A stretch of DNA of 28,627 bases, taken from assembly GCA_016707285.1 (NCBI GenBank), contig JADJIA010000008.1:1-28627 (forward strand), written 5' to 3'. A model generated the notes under the pieces. It was not told where the DNA came from. It did no database searches and saw only the letters and a list, made by a program, of their open reading frames with translations. A program made the translations under genes and the position numbers. Within the stretch, counting starts at the first letter, position 1. Every line of letters starts with the position of its first letter. This document shows positions 10,027 to 18,763 of this stretch, piece by piece. This stretch comes from Ignavibacteriales bacterium (GTDB lineage: Bacteria > Bacteroidota > Ignavibacteria > Ignavibacteriales > Ignavibacteriaceae).

Positions 10027-10063
10027 CACGGATATCACGGATTTAACACAGATTTTCACGGAT
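10027..10063 (+). repeat. Heptamer module CACGGAT-N2-CACGGAT-N4-CACAGAT-N3-CACGGAT
   Basis: Four heptamers start at 10027, 10036, 10047 and 10057. The same spacing (2, 4 and 3 bases between units) occurs on the minus strand at 18800-18764. Confidence 0.85.
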
Positions 10064-10087
10064 TTTTTTGTCGGGATGTGATTTAAA

Positions 10088-10125
10088 CCTCCCCTCTACT
10101 TTTAGGAGAGGGGTCGGGGGTGAGG
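10088..10125 (+). repeat. 38-bp GC-rich hairpin repeat (copy 1)
   Basis: CCCCTCT (10091-10097) pairs with AGAGGGG (10107-10113), followed by a TCGGGGGTGAGG tail. It matches the reverse complement of 18579-18615 apart from about two positions, so it is a dispersed element. No T-tract follows directly. Confidence 0.85.
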
Positions 10126-10220
10126 TCCTTTTCCACAGATTTCTTTTTTTAAAGTCTAATTTTTTTTAAGTTTAATATCGGTATTAACTTTTTTATTGAT
10201 TAATTTGTAAAGTAGAGTAT

Positions 10221-10595
10221 ATGCCTGAAATCCTTCTGGTTGAAGACAATAAAGAGAACAGAGATGTGATGATGCATTTCCTAAAAAAAATAGGAAATGT
10301 AAAAACAGCGAGCGATGGGCCCGGCTCCATTGAAATCTGTAATCAAAATCCGTTTGATCTTATTCTTATGGATATCAATCTTGGATTGGGAATGAACGGC
10401 ATTGAGGCTACAAAAAGAATAAGAAAAATTCCCGGATTCGAATCAATTCCTATCGTGGCAGTTACTGCTTACGCAATGGCAGGTGACAGAGAAACATTTC
10501 TAAACATCGGTTGCACCCACTATATATCAAAACCATTTACCAAAAGAGAATTTATTTCACTTATCGAAGAAGTACTGGAATCGATCAAGAAGTAA
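10221..10595 (+). CDS. Single-domain response regulator (CheY-like receiver)
   Basis: This 124-residue protein is only a receiver domain. The acidic pair is E8/D9 in LLVEDN, the phospho-acceptor is D51 in LILMDINL, the switch Thr is T82 in VAVTAY and the conserved Lys is K104 in ISKPF. There is no output domain, so it acts by protein-protein contact after phosphorylation by a histidine kinase encoded elsewhere. The sequence style (VEDNKENRDV, GIEATKRIR) matches receivers that pair with hybrid kinases more than chemotaxis CheY. It stands alone between repeats and a convergent glycosyltransferase gene, with which its 3' end overlaps by 11 bases. Confidence 0.93.
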   Translation: MPEILLVEDNKENRDVMMHFLKKIGNVKTASDGPGSIEICNQNPFDLILMDINLGLGMNGIEATKRIRKIPGFESIPIVAVTAYAMAGDRETFLNIGCTHYISKPFTKREFISLIEEVLESIKK

Positions 10596-11644
10596 GAAAT
10601 TTAATAGCCTCGTTGTAAACCCTCACCACTTCAATCTCCTTGATACATTTGTATTTTATATCGTTTCGTGTGCATTCCAACGGTTTTGGCGAATAGAAAA
10701 AACACGGGGCACAGTCGAGACCAAGTGAAACAATTCTGTAATCTGTTTTCCAGGGGTGGATGTAGTTGATATTTGTGGGACCAATAATTGCAAGTACTTT
10801 CACTCCCATCGCAGAGGAAGTGTGCATCAAACTTGAATCGTTTGTGATAAAGAGGTCACATTTTTTAATTAAAGCGGCTGATTCACTCAGATTCCTGGTT
10901 TTTGGCTCGTGAAAAATCCCCTCGCCTGCCATCTCAATTATCTTTTCCCTCAACTCTTTTTCTTCAGGACCGCCAAAAAGGAGCAATTCAAAGTTGTTTT
11001 TTTCTTTCAACAATCTGCCGAGTTGGGCAAACTTTTCAGGTTCCCACCTTCTGTTGATATGGTTTTTAAATATTGCGCATCCCGGGTGAAACCCGATTAC
11101 AGGAACACCTTCTGACAACTCATTTTTGCAAAAATCATCTGCAAATTTTTCATCTTCACTGTTTAAAGGGAATAAAAGGGGATGTAGAGTTGTATCCGTG
11201 ATTCCAAACATCTTTTTAACTAATCCAACATTCTCTGTCACATTGTGGAGTGAGTCGTCTTCGGTTATTCTTACATTGTTGAGGAATCCAAGATTTGATG
11301 TGTCGGCTCTGAGATATTTTACCTGACCACGCTGTTTTGCTCCCAAAAAGAAACTGAATGGCATTATATTCTTTGCGGTTTGAGGGGTAAACACTAATGG
11401 AATGAGAATATTTTCCGCGGGTTTTCATTACAAATTTAAGAGAGGCGATGGCACCTTTAGCCATAAAATCGAAGTGGATAACCTCGTCAAAAAGTCCTGT
11501 GCGGTCATACATGTTTTTTACACCACCAAACATCACAAGAGCATCCATTTTTGCAGTGGGGAAGTTATCCCGGATGAGTTTGGCTGCCGGGGTGAACATC
11601 AGTGCGTCACCTATTCCGGAGAGTGCGAGGATCAGTATTTTCAT
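10585..11644 (-). CDS. GT9-family glycosyltransferase (ADP-heptose:LPS heptosyltransferase type), one frameshift
   Basis: The N-terminal half reads MKILILALSGIGDALMFTPA, the GT9 start with its Gly-rich loop and acidic GD residue. It continues to EYNAIQFLFG, after which the frame shifts near 11345 and continues as AKQRGQVKYLRADTSNLGFL. The C-terminal half holds the donor-binding part: VIGFHPGCAIFKNHINRRW, FELLLFGGPEEKELREKI, NLSESAALIKKCDLFITNDS and MGVKVLAIIGPTN, all classic for heptosyltransferases. About 353 residues when joined, the usual size. It would transfer a sugar (often heptose) during LPS or glycan assembly on the inner face of the cytoplasmic membrane; the exact sugar cannot be told. 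Its 3' end overlaps the receiver gene convergently. The single shift sits at a run of Ts and Gs, where indel errors are common. Confidence 0.85.
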
Positions 11645-11660
11645 GGTGTGGTATTACTCA

Positions 11661-11713
11661 ACAAAAAGAAAAAGTACCGGGAGTGTTAAAATTCCCGGTA
11701 CCTTTTTCTTTTT
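11661..11713 (-). terminator. Intrinsic terminator after the DUF2723 gene (sequence allows both directions)
   Basis: A 9-bp perfect stem, GTACCGGGA (11674-11682) with TCCCGGTAC (11693-11701), has a 10-base loop and is flanked by A-rich sequence on the left and T-rich on the right. On the minus strand the stem is followed by TTTTTCTTTTT. It sits just past the DUF2723 stop and separates that gene from the GT9 gene, so the two have separate transcripts. Confidence 0.85.
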
Positions 11714-11719
11714 CAAAGG

Positions 11720-14692
11720 CTATTTTTTAGCAGTATCTTTTTTAGCAGTGTCAGCAGGAACCTTGCCTGTGAGAATTGCATTAAACTTATCCCTTTGCGC
11801 CTGAACATCAGGATTGCCGGGATAATATTTCTCGAGAAGATCCACAAGAACCAAGGCATTCTCAGCTTTTTTAACTGTTTCATAATAATCCAGAAGGATT
11901 GTTACAGTAGAAACATCCATCGAAAGAATCTGAGGATTGTCACGAATTATTGAAAGAGCTTCGGGTTCAAGTTCCGCCATCATCTTTTTATAAGTTTCGA
12001 GGTCACCAAGCCTTCTGTAAAGATTTGCAAGATCGGCACGATAACGATAGTCGAGTCCTGTTCGTGCCAGTGGCATCTTCTTTTCCATGGTATTTAACAC
12101 TTTAAGAGCAGTGGCATTATCTTTTTTCTCGATCATATAATAGTTCGAGAGGCGGAGGTATGCATTTCTATAGTTCAGTGTCATTCTTTTATGGTTTTCA
12201 TCGAGGAATATCGAACTGTCGGCAAGTCCTCTGAACTTAAAGCCGGCTTTATATTCCTTGCTGTAACCTTCAGGTTCTTCCATCACCTGTTTCCAAAGAA
12301 CTTTTTCATTTACTCCATCTTTTCCTGCAGGGATTTCAAAAGGCATAAGTCTGAAAGCCATTCCTTCAAGATAGAGGAATTTTTGCAGACCAATCTTTGT
12401 ATCGTCGCTACAAGTGGTGGAGAAATAAACAGGGCGCTGCCAGTTGTTGTTTTCGATAATTTGCATAACTACAAAATCCTGAACACGGGCATAGGTTCTG
12501 CCATCTTCAATTTTTGGAAGATCAGGAACCCATTTAAGTGACGGTGAATATTTTACAGAATCAAGTCCCATGCTAAGCGGGGTATAAACCTCCTGCGGAA
12601 CCTGAATTGTATATTCCTTTGCCGTGTAGAGTGTCGGGCGCAGTCGCTCAATCTCCTCATCAGAGAATTTCATGGCAACCTTTGCCGAGCCGTAAGGTTC
12701 AAGGTTTTTAAGCTGTTTTATATACCATTCAGTGTTGGCGAGACTAAGATTTGCAATTCTAACATCTCTTCTTACTCCCTCAACATCCTGTAAATACCAA
12801 AGCGGGAATGTATCGTTATCACCATTGGTAAAGAGAATCGCATTTGGTGCGCAGCTCTGTAAAAGGTTATAAGCATAATCCCATGGTATCCAGTTGTTTG
12901 AACGGTCGTGGGTATAAAGATTTGCGGCATACATTCTTACGGGCACAAAAAATATTCCAAAAAGAAGGAATGCATACCCGAGCACCATCGCAAGGGAATT
13001 TTCCTTCAGTTTTTCGTAAATCAACTGTGCAATTTCCTTGACGGAGATACCAATCCAGAGAGAATATACAAAGAAGGCACCCACATAGAAGTAGTCCCTC
13101 TCCCTCGGTTGAGGCTGCTGCTGGTTCTGGTAATAAGCGGTGAGATAACCCATGAAGAGAAACAGCACCATATATACCATCGCCATCTTTTTATCCCGCC
13201 GGAAGTGGAGGAATATTCCAATAAGTCCCAAAATAAACGGAATTCCAAAGAGGGAATCCTGAACATTTCCTTTAAAATCGAGTCCAAATGGTTTCCCAAG
13301 CACTTCACCAACGCCATTAAATGGAGCGATGTTGCTGCCGGCATCCTGATCCCATGATTCTCTTCCTGCATAATTCCAGAGCAGGTAGCGGGTCATCATG
13401 TGGTTCATCTGATATGTATAGAGGAAATGAAGATCGGATGAGTAGTTTGAGAAAACGCCTGCCTGATGAGGTTCACCCGAGAATCTTCTTTTGAAGGTCG
13501 GGAAGTCACCATATTGTTCACGATTGAGATATTTTACAAGTTCGGGGAAAGTGTCAGGCTCATTTTCGTTCATGGGCGGTTGAGCGTTTGACCTGATAAT
13601 TACCTGTGTATAGGTCGTAAATCCAAGGAAAATAAAAATGGCTGCAAGCCCCACAAGGTGAAGAGTTGCCTTGTTGTTTTTGTGACCATAATAAACTATC
13701 CATCCAAATATTCCAAGAAATACTGCGATAAATGCAAGTTCACCGGCAAGAGTTTGTCCGCCAATTGTTGACATAATCGAAGGAAGAATTTTAACCACAC
13801 CCGGATATGTTAAACCGAGAGCGATACCGCCGATGATCAATGAAAAATAAATTGAATTTCTGGTGAGGAGTTTTTTATAAAAAACACCCATAATAACTGC
13901 CGAAATAAGCACCAGCATCACTTTAAAAGTTCCGTCGAACGACTTGTAAATCTCAGGTGTTGGTGGTTCGATTGAAGTTTCATTCAACCACAAACCGGAA
14001 GCAACAAGAAGAATAACACCAACATGAATCAGAAAATATTTAACCGAAGTATCATATTCTTCTTCGTTGTTAAGATATTTTTTGAAAACAACAATCATAA
14101 CAACAGGAATCATCGCAAGAACGCTCATAAGATGGATACCCGTTGAAAGGCCTATCAGATAACAGATGAGCAGGAGATATTTTTCACTTCCCGGCTCTTC
14201 CGATCTTTCGTTCCAAAGCATGATAAAATACATGATTGCTGCGTAGATAACGGTACTTGCGGCGTAAACCTCGGCTTCAGCACCGTTGAACCAGAAAGTA
14301 TCACTGAAAGAAAAGGAGAGGGCACCAACCGCAGCGGCAATTACAGTAGAGACAGTTCCAAACATGTTTTTGGCAACTTTTCCACGGTAGTTTTCAATTA
14401 CTTTTACAATAATCAAATATAAAAAGAGAATTGAAAGTGCACTTGAGATAACCGACACCATATTCACCCTGAAACCGATGTTTTCGGCGAATGGAATCAT
14501 CGAGAAAAATCGTCCCAAAAGGAGGAAAAATGGAGCTCCCGGTGGGTGAGGCACCTGTAGAGAATAGGAAGCGGCTATAAACTCTCCGCAATCCCAAAAT
14601 GAAACCGATGGCTGAACTGTAGCCAGCAATACAAAAAACGAAATTAAAAAAACCACACCCGCTGTAATACGGTTAATTAACTTAAAGTCCAT
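11720..14692 (-). CDS. DUF2723 polytopic membrane protein (PMT-like glycosyltransferase fold) with long soluble C-terminal part
   Basis: This 990-residue protein has an N-terminal multi-spanning half (about 12 hydrophobic segments between residues 10 and 590). It carries the DUF2723 signature FWDCGEFIAASYSLQVPHPP at about 32-51, followed by GAP. The family is a distant relative of protein O-mannosyltransferases (GT-C fold), and the acidic D34/E37 in the first loop sit where GT-C enzymes have catalytic acids. The soluble half (about 600-990) has the conserved NGDNDTFPLWYLQDVEGVRR stretch and helical TPR-like repeats near 860-970, ending in a Lys-rich tail (ADTAKKDTAKK). The protein is widespread in Bacteroidetes/Chlorobi; the acceptor and sugar are not established. 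The small coiled-coil gene lies 8 bases upstream and a strong terminator follows. Confidence 0.88.
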   Translation of the reverse strand: MDFKLINRITAGVVFLISFFVLLATVQPSVSFWDCGEFIAASYSLQVPHPPGAPFFLLLGRFFSMIPFAENIGFRVNMVSVISSALSILFLYLIIVKVIENYRGKVAKNMFGTVSTVIAAAVGALSFSFSDTFWFNGAEAEVYAASTVIYAAIMYFIMLWNERSEEPGSEKYLLLICYLIGLSTGIHLMSVLAMIPVVMIVVFKKYLNNEEEYDTSVKYFLIHVGVILLVASGLWLNETSIEPPTPEIYKSFDGTFKVMLVLISAVIMGVFYKKLLTRNSIYFSLIIGGIALGLTYPGVVKILPSIMSTIGGQTLAGELAFIAVFLGIFGWIVYYGHKNNKATLHLVGLAAIFIFLGFTTYTQVIIRSNAQPPMNENEPDTFPELVKYLNREQYGDFPTFKRRFSGEPHQAGVFSNYSSDLHFLYTYQMNHMMTRYLLWNYAGRESWDQDAGSNIAPFNGVGEVLGKPFGLDFKGNVQDSLFGIPFILGLIGIFLHFRRDKKMAMVYMVLFLFMGYLTAYYQNQQQPQPRERDYFYVGAFFVYSLWIGISVKEIAQLIYEKLKENSLAMVLGYAFLLFGIFFVPVRMYAANLYTHDRSNNWIPWDYAYNLLQSCAPNAILFTNGDNDTFPLWYLQDVEGVRRDVRIANLSLANTEWYIKQLKNLEPYGSAKVAMKFSDEEIERLRPTLYTAKEYTIQVPQEVYTPLSMGLDSVKYSPSLKWVPDLPKIEDGRTYARVQDFVVMQIIENNNWQRPVYFSTTCSDDTKIGLQKFLYLEGMAFRLMPFEIPAGKDGVNEKVLWKQVMEEPEGYSKEYKAGFKFRGLADSSIFLDENHKRMTLNYRNAYLRLSNYYMIEKKDNATALKVLNTMEKKMPLARTGLDYRYRADLANLYRRLGDLETYKKMMAELEPEALSIIRDNPQILSMDVSTVTILLDYYETVKKAENALVLVDLLEKYYPGNPDVQAQRDKFNAILTGKVPADTAKKDTAKK

Positions 14693-14700
14693 TTACTCCT

Positions 14701-14952
14701 CTATTTATCGTTCTCTTCATTGTTTTGATCCTGTCTGGGTTTAAACAGGTTATCGAATGCACTTTTGTCCCGTTTCACTTCATATTTGGCAACAAGCTCG
14801 CGTAACCGCTTCATTGAGAGGGTATCAAACTCCTCATCATCCTTTTGCCTTTTAATAAACATCTTAAATTCTGAAAGTTCCGACCAGGTTAACTTCGCCT
14901 GAAGCTTTGCCAACTGTTCCATCAGATTTTTTTGTTCACGATACCGGGACAT
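14701..14952 (-). CDS. Small charged coiled-coil protein, function unknown
   Basis: This is an 83-residue, highly charged, helical protein (MSRYREQKNLMEQLAKLQAK, RLRELVAKYEVKRDKSAFDN, acidic tail EENDK) with no signal peptide or membrane segment. I do not recognise it. It ends 8 bases before the DUF2723 start, so it should be co-transcribed with it and may be an accessory or regulatory partner. The coherent frame, close spacing and lack of a competing frame support it as real. Confidence 0.65.
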   Translation of the reverse strand: MSRYREQKNLMEQLAKLQAKLTWSELSEFKMFIKRQKDDEEFDTLSMKRLRELVAKYEVKRDKSAFDNLFKPRQDQNNEENDK

Positions 14953-15029
14953 CTGTCTTTTTAAAAATTGTTTAAGACCCTAAATATAAGCATTTTTAAG
15001 GAGTTAACACGGTATAATTTTTTGGAGCT

Positions 15030-15791
15030 TCACCTTCTAACCGCCTTCGCGAATATCTTATATGGGGCGATATTTGCCAGGGAAGTGAGGAGTGATGTCA
15101 TGAAGGGAAATTTGATCATTCTTTTCCCATTGATGATTCCGTTGAAGATGATTTCTGCTGCTTTTTCTGCTGAGATCATAAACGGCATCGGGAATTGATT
15201 TTTGTCTGTCATGGGAGTTTTCACAAAACCGGGTTTTACGGTTATCACTTTTAATCCAAGTGGTGCCGTTTTGATTGCGAGGCTTTCGGCAAAAATGGAA
15301 ACGGCAGCTTTTGATGCTGAATATGCTGCGCTTTGGGGATATCCCCTTCCATCCGCCAGAGATGATACAATTACAAATGTACCGGATTTCCTTTCGCGGA
15401 ATGGTTGTAGAAGGGGATGCACAAAATTTACAACACCAAAAAAGTTAATTTCCATAGTCGCACGGGTAGCTTTTTCATCCAAAATTTCATATTTTTCGCC
15501 GAGACTCACCCCTGCATTCAAAATTACAATATCAGGCTGTCCCATTTTCTGAGTTACTTCATCTAAAAGGAGTGAAACCGCTTCTTTATCCGACACATCA
15601 CATCCCGAGATAATTAGATTTTCTCTTTTGGGCTGTGAGGTCACAAATTCAGAGATCAGTTCTTTCCTTCGAGCCACCAAAACAAGTTTACATTTGGTGT
15701 GCATAAGTTTAATCGCCAGTTCCTTGCCTATCCCTGTGGATGCCCCTGTAAGTAAAACCGTTTTGCCATCGTAAAAGCCGGGTGTGTTCAT
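15030..15791 (-). CDS. Short-chain dehydrogenase/reductase (SDR)
   Basis: A 253-residue classical SDR. The cofactor loop is TGASTGIG at 15-22, the NAG motif is at 92-94 (VILNAGVS), and the catalytic Ser is at 143/144 (IVSSLADG) with Y157-x3-K161 (YSASK). The PG motif after strand 6 is VKPGFVKTPM. It is an NAD(P)-dependent oxidoreductase with Rossmann fold; the substrate cannot be read from the sequence. The length and the FARDR-like C-terminal region resemble ketoacyl-reductase-like or DltE/YqjQ-type SDRs. It is divergent from the DUF3109-rpoN operon and 77 bases upstream of the coiled-coil gene, so it may be transcribed separately. Confidence 0.92.
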   Translation of the reverse strand: MNTPGFYDGKTVLLTGASTGIGKELAIKLMHTKCKLVLVARRKELISEFVTSQPKRENLIISGCDVSDKEAVSLLLDEVTQKMGQPDIVILNAGVSLGEKYEILDEKATRATMEINFFGVVNFVHPLLQPFRERKSGTFVIVSSLADGRGYPQSAAYSASKAAVSIFAESLAIKTAPLGLKVITVKPGFVKTPMTDKNQFPMPFMISAEKAAEIIFNGIINGKRMIKFPFMTSLLTSLANIAPYKIFAKAVRR

Positions 15792-15889
15792 CTGTTTTCT
15801 TTTTTGTCTTTAATAAATTGGATTGAATCAGGATTTTATCAAATATCCCGTGAAAATTTAATGATATTTCAGCCATTTTATAAACATTT

Positions 15890-15920
15890 TTTGTTTGGTA
15901 CGAAATTTGTTATATCTTTG
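15890..15920 (+). promoter_or_regulatory. Bacteroidetes-type promoter of the DUF3109-rpoN operon
   Basis: TTTG (15890-15893), 19 bases, then TATCTTTG (15913-15920). Both elements match the TTTG / TAnnTTTG consensus of FCB-group primary-sigma promoters with proper spacing. Transcription would start near 15927, giving a leader of about 20 bases to the ATG at 15947. Confidence 0.7.
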
Positions 15921-15946
15921 GAAAATTTGTAGAAAGTTTTTCGAGA

Positions 15947-16501
15947 ATGTTTTATCAGATAGACAATGTTTTAGTCAACAAAGATGTAGTTCACTCAAAT
16001 TTTGCATGCGATCTTGCTGTATGCAAAGGGGGATGTTGTACATTTGAAGGTGATTACGGGGCACCACTTCACCCCTCGGAAGTGGAAATTATGCGGGCAA
16101 ATGTTCCGCTCATAATCGACATCATTCCTGAAGAACACCGAAAAGTGATTGAAACCGAGGGATTTTTCGACGAAATTGATGGTGAACTTTTCACCAAAAG
16201 TTACAATCGGCGTGCCTGTGTGTTTGTTCACTATGAAGGGGATATTGCAAAATGTTCACTCGAAAAAGTTTTTTATGAGGGTAAAACGGATTTCAAAAAA
16301 CCTCTTTCCTGTCACCTCTTCCCAATAAGAGTCTCCTCTTTTGGGGGTGAAATACTTCGTTATGAAAGATTTGGTGACTGTACTCCTGCCATCACCAAAG
16401 GAAACAGTGAAAAAACGAGAATGGTCACCTTTTTGGAAGAACCTCTCGTCAGGAAATATGGTAAAAAATGGTATAATGCATTAGAAGGAATAATCGACTG
16501 A
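15947..16501 (+). CDS. DUF3109 cysteine-rich protein
   Basis: A 184-residue cytoplasmic protein with eight cysteines. These include the N-terminal CDLAVCKGGCC cluster (C21, C26, C30, C31), and C-terminal ones in RRACVF, AKCSLEK, LSCHLFPI and GDCTPA. The pattern matches DUF3109, related in layout to YkgJ-type zinc/iron-sulfur-binding proteins; the metal is inferred from the Cys layout. No enzymatic role is established. Its stop is one base before the rpoN start, so the two are translationally close. That pairing may be just a local operon. Confidence 0.85.
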   Translation: MFYQIDNVLVNKDVVHSNFACDLAVCKGGCCTFEGDYGAPLHPSEVEIMRANVPLIIDIIPEEHRKVIETEGFFDEIDGELFTKSYNRRACVFVHYEGDIAKCSLEKVFYEGKTDFKKPLSCHLFPIRVSSFGGEILRYERFGDCTPAITKGNSEKTRMVTFLEEPLVRKYGKKWYNALEGIID

Positions 16502-16502
16502 T

Positions 16503-17930
16503 ATGCTTTCAATTCAGCAAAAACTTACACAGACTCAAAAACTTACTCCTCAGCAGATTCAATATCAGAAACTGCTGCAATTAAACAACCTTGCCCTTGA
16601 ACAAAGGATCAAGGAAGAACTGGAACTCAACCCACTTCTTGAAGAGGAGATGGACCTCAAAACTGCGGAGGACGACGACGACAGATATGATGAGGATGAC
16701 AGTTTTGATGAGGATGCAGAGTTTACTGTAGAAGATTATATGAACGATGAGGAGTATTTCGACGATCCGTCCTACAAAGACCATCGCGAAGATTCCTACC
16801 GTCCAATAGCAAAAGCAAGAGAATCATTTTCTGAACACCTTCTTCAACAGCTTTATCTGCTTGAAATTCCGCAGGAACACATCATGCTTGGTGAAGAAAT
16901 CATCGGAAATCTTGATTCCGACGGTTATCTTGGAAGAAACCTCGATGAAATTCTGAATGACCTGGAGACCTTTCAACATGTAAAAGTTTCTCCTGAAGAT
17001 GCAGAAACGGTATTAAAAACAATTCAAACATTTGATCCTCCGGGAATTGCATCCAGAAACTTAAGGGAATGCCTGATTGCCCAGTTGCATGCTCTTTCTT
17101 ATGACCCCTATTATTCATACCTCGCCGAATTGCTTCTAAACGATCATTACGACAGTTTTCTTAAAAAGCATTACAATAAAATCCGCGAGGCGATGAACCT
17201 GAGTGAAGATACTTTTCATTCTGTTATTCAGCTTATCACAAAACTGAACCCAAAACCCGGCTTTGGTAAAATTGAAAACTACGAACTTAACCAGATAACC
17301 CCCGACTTTATTCTTGAAGAAGTTGACGGTGGATTCCGGATCACCCTGAACGACCGGTCGCTTCCAACGGTAACCCTGAGCAAAACCTATCTTGATATGT
17401 TCACCGAGAACAAGGCTCACAGGAACTCATCCGAGAGAGAAAAAGCCACTTACAAGTTTTTGAGAGAAAAATTTGAATCCGCGCGCTGGTTCCTTGCATG
17501 CATCGAACAACGCCGCGACACAATGCTCAAAGTTATGCAGTCGATTGCCGAATATCAGCAGGAATTTTTCCGCAAAGGTTTGATTAAACCTCTGCGTTAC
17601 AAAGATGTTGCAGGTGACATCAATATGGATATCTCCACAATCAGCAGAGTGGTGAACGGGAAATTTGTGCAAAGCCGTCAGGGTATCCACGAATTAAAGT
17701 ATTTCTTCTCAGAAGGCATCATGACCGACGATGGTGAAGAGGTTTCCAACAAAGAGATTAAAGAACAGATTAAAAATTTGATCGAAGCTGAAGACAAATC
17801 CGCTCCACTTAGTGATGACCGCCTTGCAGATATCCTGAAACAAGAGGGAATTCAGATCGCAAGAAGGACAGTAACAAAATATCGCGAAGCGATGAAGGTT
17901 CCTGTTGCCAGATTCCGTAAAGAAGCATGA
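16503..17930 (+). CDS. rpoN: RNA polymerase sigma-54 factor
   Basis: 475 residues, the normal length. Region I, rich in Gln/Leu, is at the N-terminus (TQKLTPQQIQYQKLLQLNNL, ELELNPLLEEE) and contacts activators. An acidic region II follows (residues about 55-90, many Asp/Glu). The core-binding domain comes next (GNLDSDGYLGRNLDEIL, TFDPPGIASRNLRECLIAQL, LNPKPGF). At the C-terminus are the helix-turn-helix part (ISTISRVVNGKFVQSRQGIH) and the RpoN box ARRTVTKYRE at 453-462, which reads the -24 element. It directs transcription that needs AAA+ enhancer-binding activators; none is encoded in this window. The stop overlaps the start of the next gene (ATGA). Confidence 0.97.
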   Translation: MLSIQQKLTQTQKLTPQQIQYQKLLQLNNLALEQRIKEELELNPLLEEEMDLKTAEDDDDRYDEDDSFDEDAEFTVEDYMNDEEYFDDPSYKDHREDSYRPIAKARESFSEHLLQQLYLLEIPQEHIMLGEEIIGNLDSDGYLGRNLDEILNDLETFQHVKVSPEDAETVLKTIQTFDPPGIASRNLRECLIAQLHALSYDPYYSYLAELLLNDHYDSFLKKHYNKIREAMNLSEDTFHSVIQLITKLNPKPGFGKIENYELNQITPDFILEEVDGGFRITLNDRSLPTVTLSKTYLDMFTENKAHRNSSEREKATYKFLREKFESARWFLACIEQRRDTMLKVMQSIAEYQQEFFRKGLIKPLRYKDVAGDINMDISTISRVVNGKFVQSRQGIHELKYFFSEGIMTDDGEEVSNKEIKEQIKNLIEAEDKSAPLSDDRLADILKQEGIQIARRTVTKYREAMKVPVARFRKEA

Positions 17931-18553
17931 CATTTGTTGTTGATCTTGGTATCACCCTGGTCTATTTTTCAATTTTTGCGATTCTTCATTCAGTAGCAGC
18001 TTCCAATCCCCTCAAACGCACAATGGCTGCGTCATTTCCCGGCTTTATGCCATACTATCGTCTCATTTATAATCTGTTTGCTGTTGTAACACTTTATCTC
18101 TTTTTTTATTTCGCCCCAAAACAGGGACATACGATCTACGATCTGCCCACTCCGTTTGATCTCATTTTTGCTTTTATTCAGTTGTTAAGTTTTTTTGGTC
18201 TTTTGTGGTGTGTTAAATATATGTCCGGAAAAGAATTCCTTGGGATTTCTCAATATTTTAGGGGTAAAAAAGGGATTTATCGTCCGATGGAAGAATTGGA
18301 TGAGGTATCTGTGTTGAGAGTTGATGGACCTTACAAATACAGTCGCCACCCGATTTATCTATTCTCAATATTATTCCTCGTTTTTCGTCCCCAGATGCAG
18401 GTTGGTTATCTTTTTATGACCATTTTGATTATCGCCTATTTTTATATCGGCTCCTGGTTCGAAGAAAAAAGATTAATCTCCCGTTTTGGCGATGACTACC
18501 TCAATTATCAGAAAACTACGGGGAGGATATTTCCAAACTTCAGGAAAATTTAA
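17927..18553 (+). CDS. ICMT/NnrU-like integral membrane methyltransferase-family protein
   Basis: A 208-residue polytopic protein with about 5 hydrophobic segments. The C-terminal pattern GPYKYSRHPIYL, hydrophobic run, then EEKRLISRFGDDYLNYQKTT is that of the isoprenylcysteine carboxyl methyltransferase/phospholipid methyltransferase superfamily (RHPxY for AdoMet binding, EExxLxxxFGxxYxxY). NnrU-type proteins share the early part (ILHSVAAS..., residues about 18-30). It probably methylates a lipid or small substrate at the membrane; the true substrate is unknown. Its ATG overlaps the rpoN stop by 4 bases, indicating translational coupling. Confidence 0.82.
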   Translation: MTFVVDLGITLVYFSIFAILHSVAASNPLKRTMAASFPGFMPYYRLIYNLFAVVTLYLFFYFAPKQGHTIYDLPTPFDLIFAFIQLLSFFGLLWCVKYMSGKEFLGISQYFRGKKGIYRPMEELDEVSVLRVDGPYKYSRHPIYLFSILFLVFRPQMQVGYLFMTILIIAYFYIGSWFEEKRLISRFGDDYLNYQKTTGRIFPNFRKI

Positions 18554-18578
18554 CCGCAAAGGGAGGATTAAAACCAGA

Positions 18579-18615
18579 CCTCACCCCCGACCCCTCTCCT
18601 AAAAGGCGAGGGGAG
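18579..18615 (-). repeat. 38-bp GC-rich hairpin repeat (copy 2, inverted)
   Basis: On the minus strand this reads like 10088-10125, with about two differences in the hairpin. Stem CCCCTC/GAGGGG plus CCT/AGG. Orientation is opposite to copy 1. Confidence 0.85.
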
Positions 18616-18763
18616 GATTAAGATAAAAATCTCCCCTTCCGACAAGTCGGAATTAAAATCTGCGAAAATCCGTCTAATCTGCGTGTATCTGCGTCCCCTA
18701 TCTCATTACGCTTTGCAGACGGCAATCGGGACGATTACCACTCCTCACTATAACGGAAATATC

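Larger units (their letters stand above)
9975..10220. other. Intergenic region with heptamer and hairpin repeat modules
   Basis: No gene is seen. It holds the CACGGAT heptamer module (10027-10063), the GC-rich 38-bp hairpin module (10088-10125) and a T-rich tract leading to the receiver gene. No perfect TAnnTTTG promoter was found; a near match (TTAATTTG) lies about 20 bases before the receiver start. Confidence 0.6.

Noticed and set aside
10088..10125. Hairpin as the intrinsic terminator of the T9SS repeat gene
   Set aside because: No T-tract follows on the plus strand, and the same module occurs inverted at 18.6 kb, so it is treated as a dispersed repeat.
10221..10595. Receiver protein as chemotaxis CheY
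   Set aside because: No chemotaxis genes are nearby and the sequence resembles stand-alone receivers of hybrid-kinase systems.
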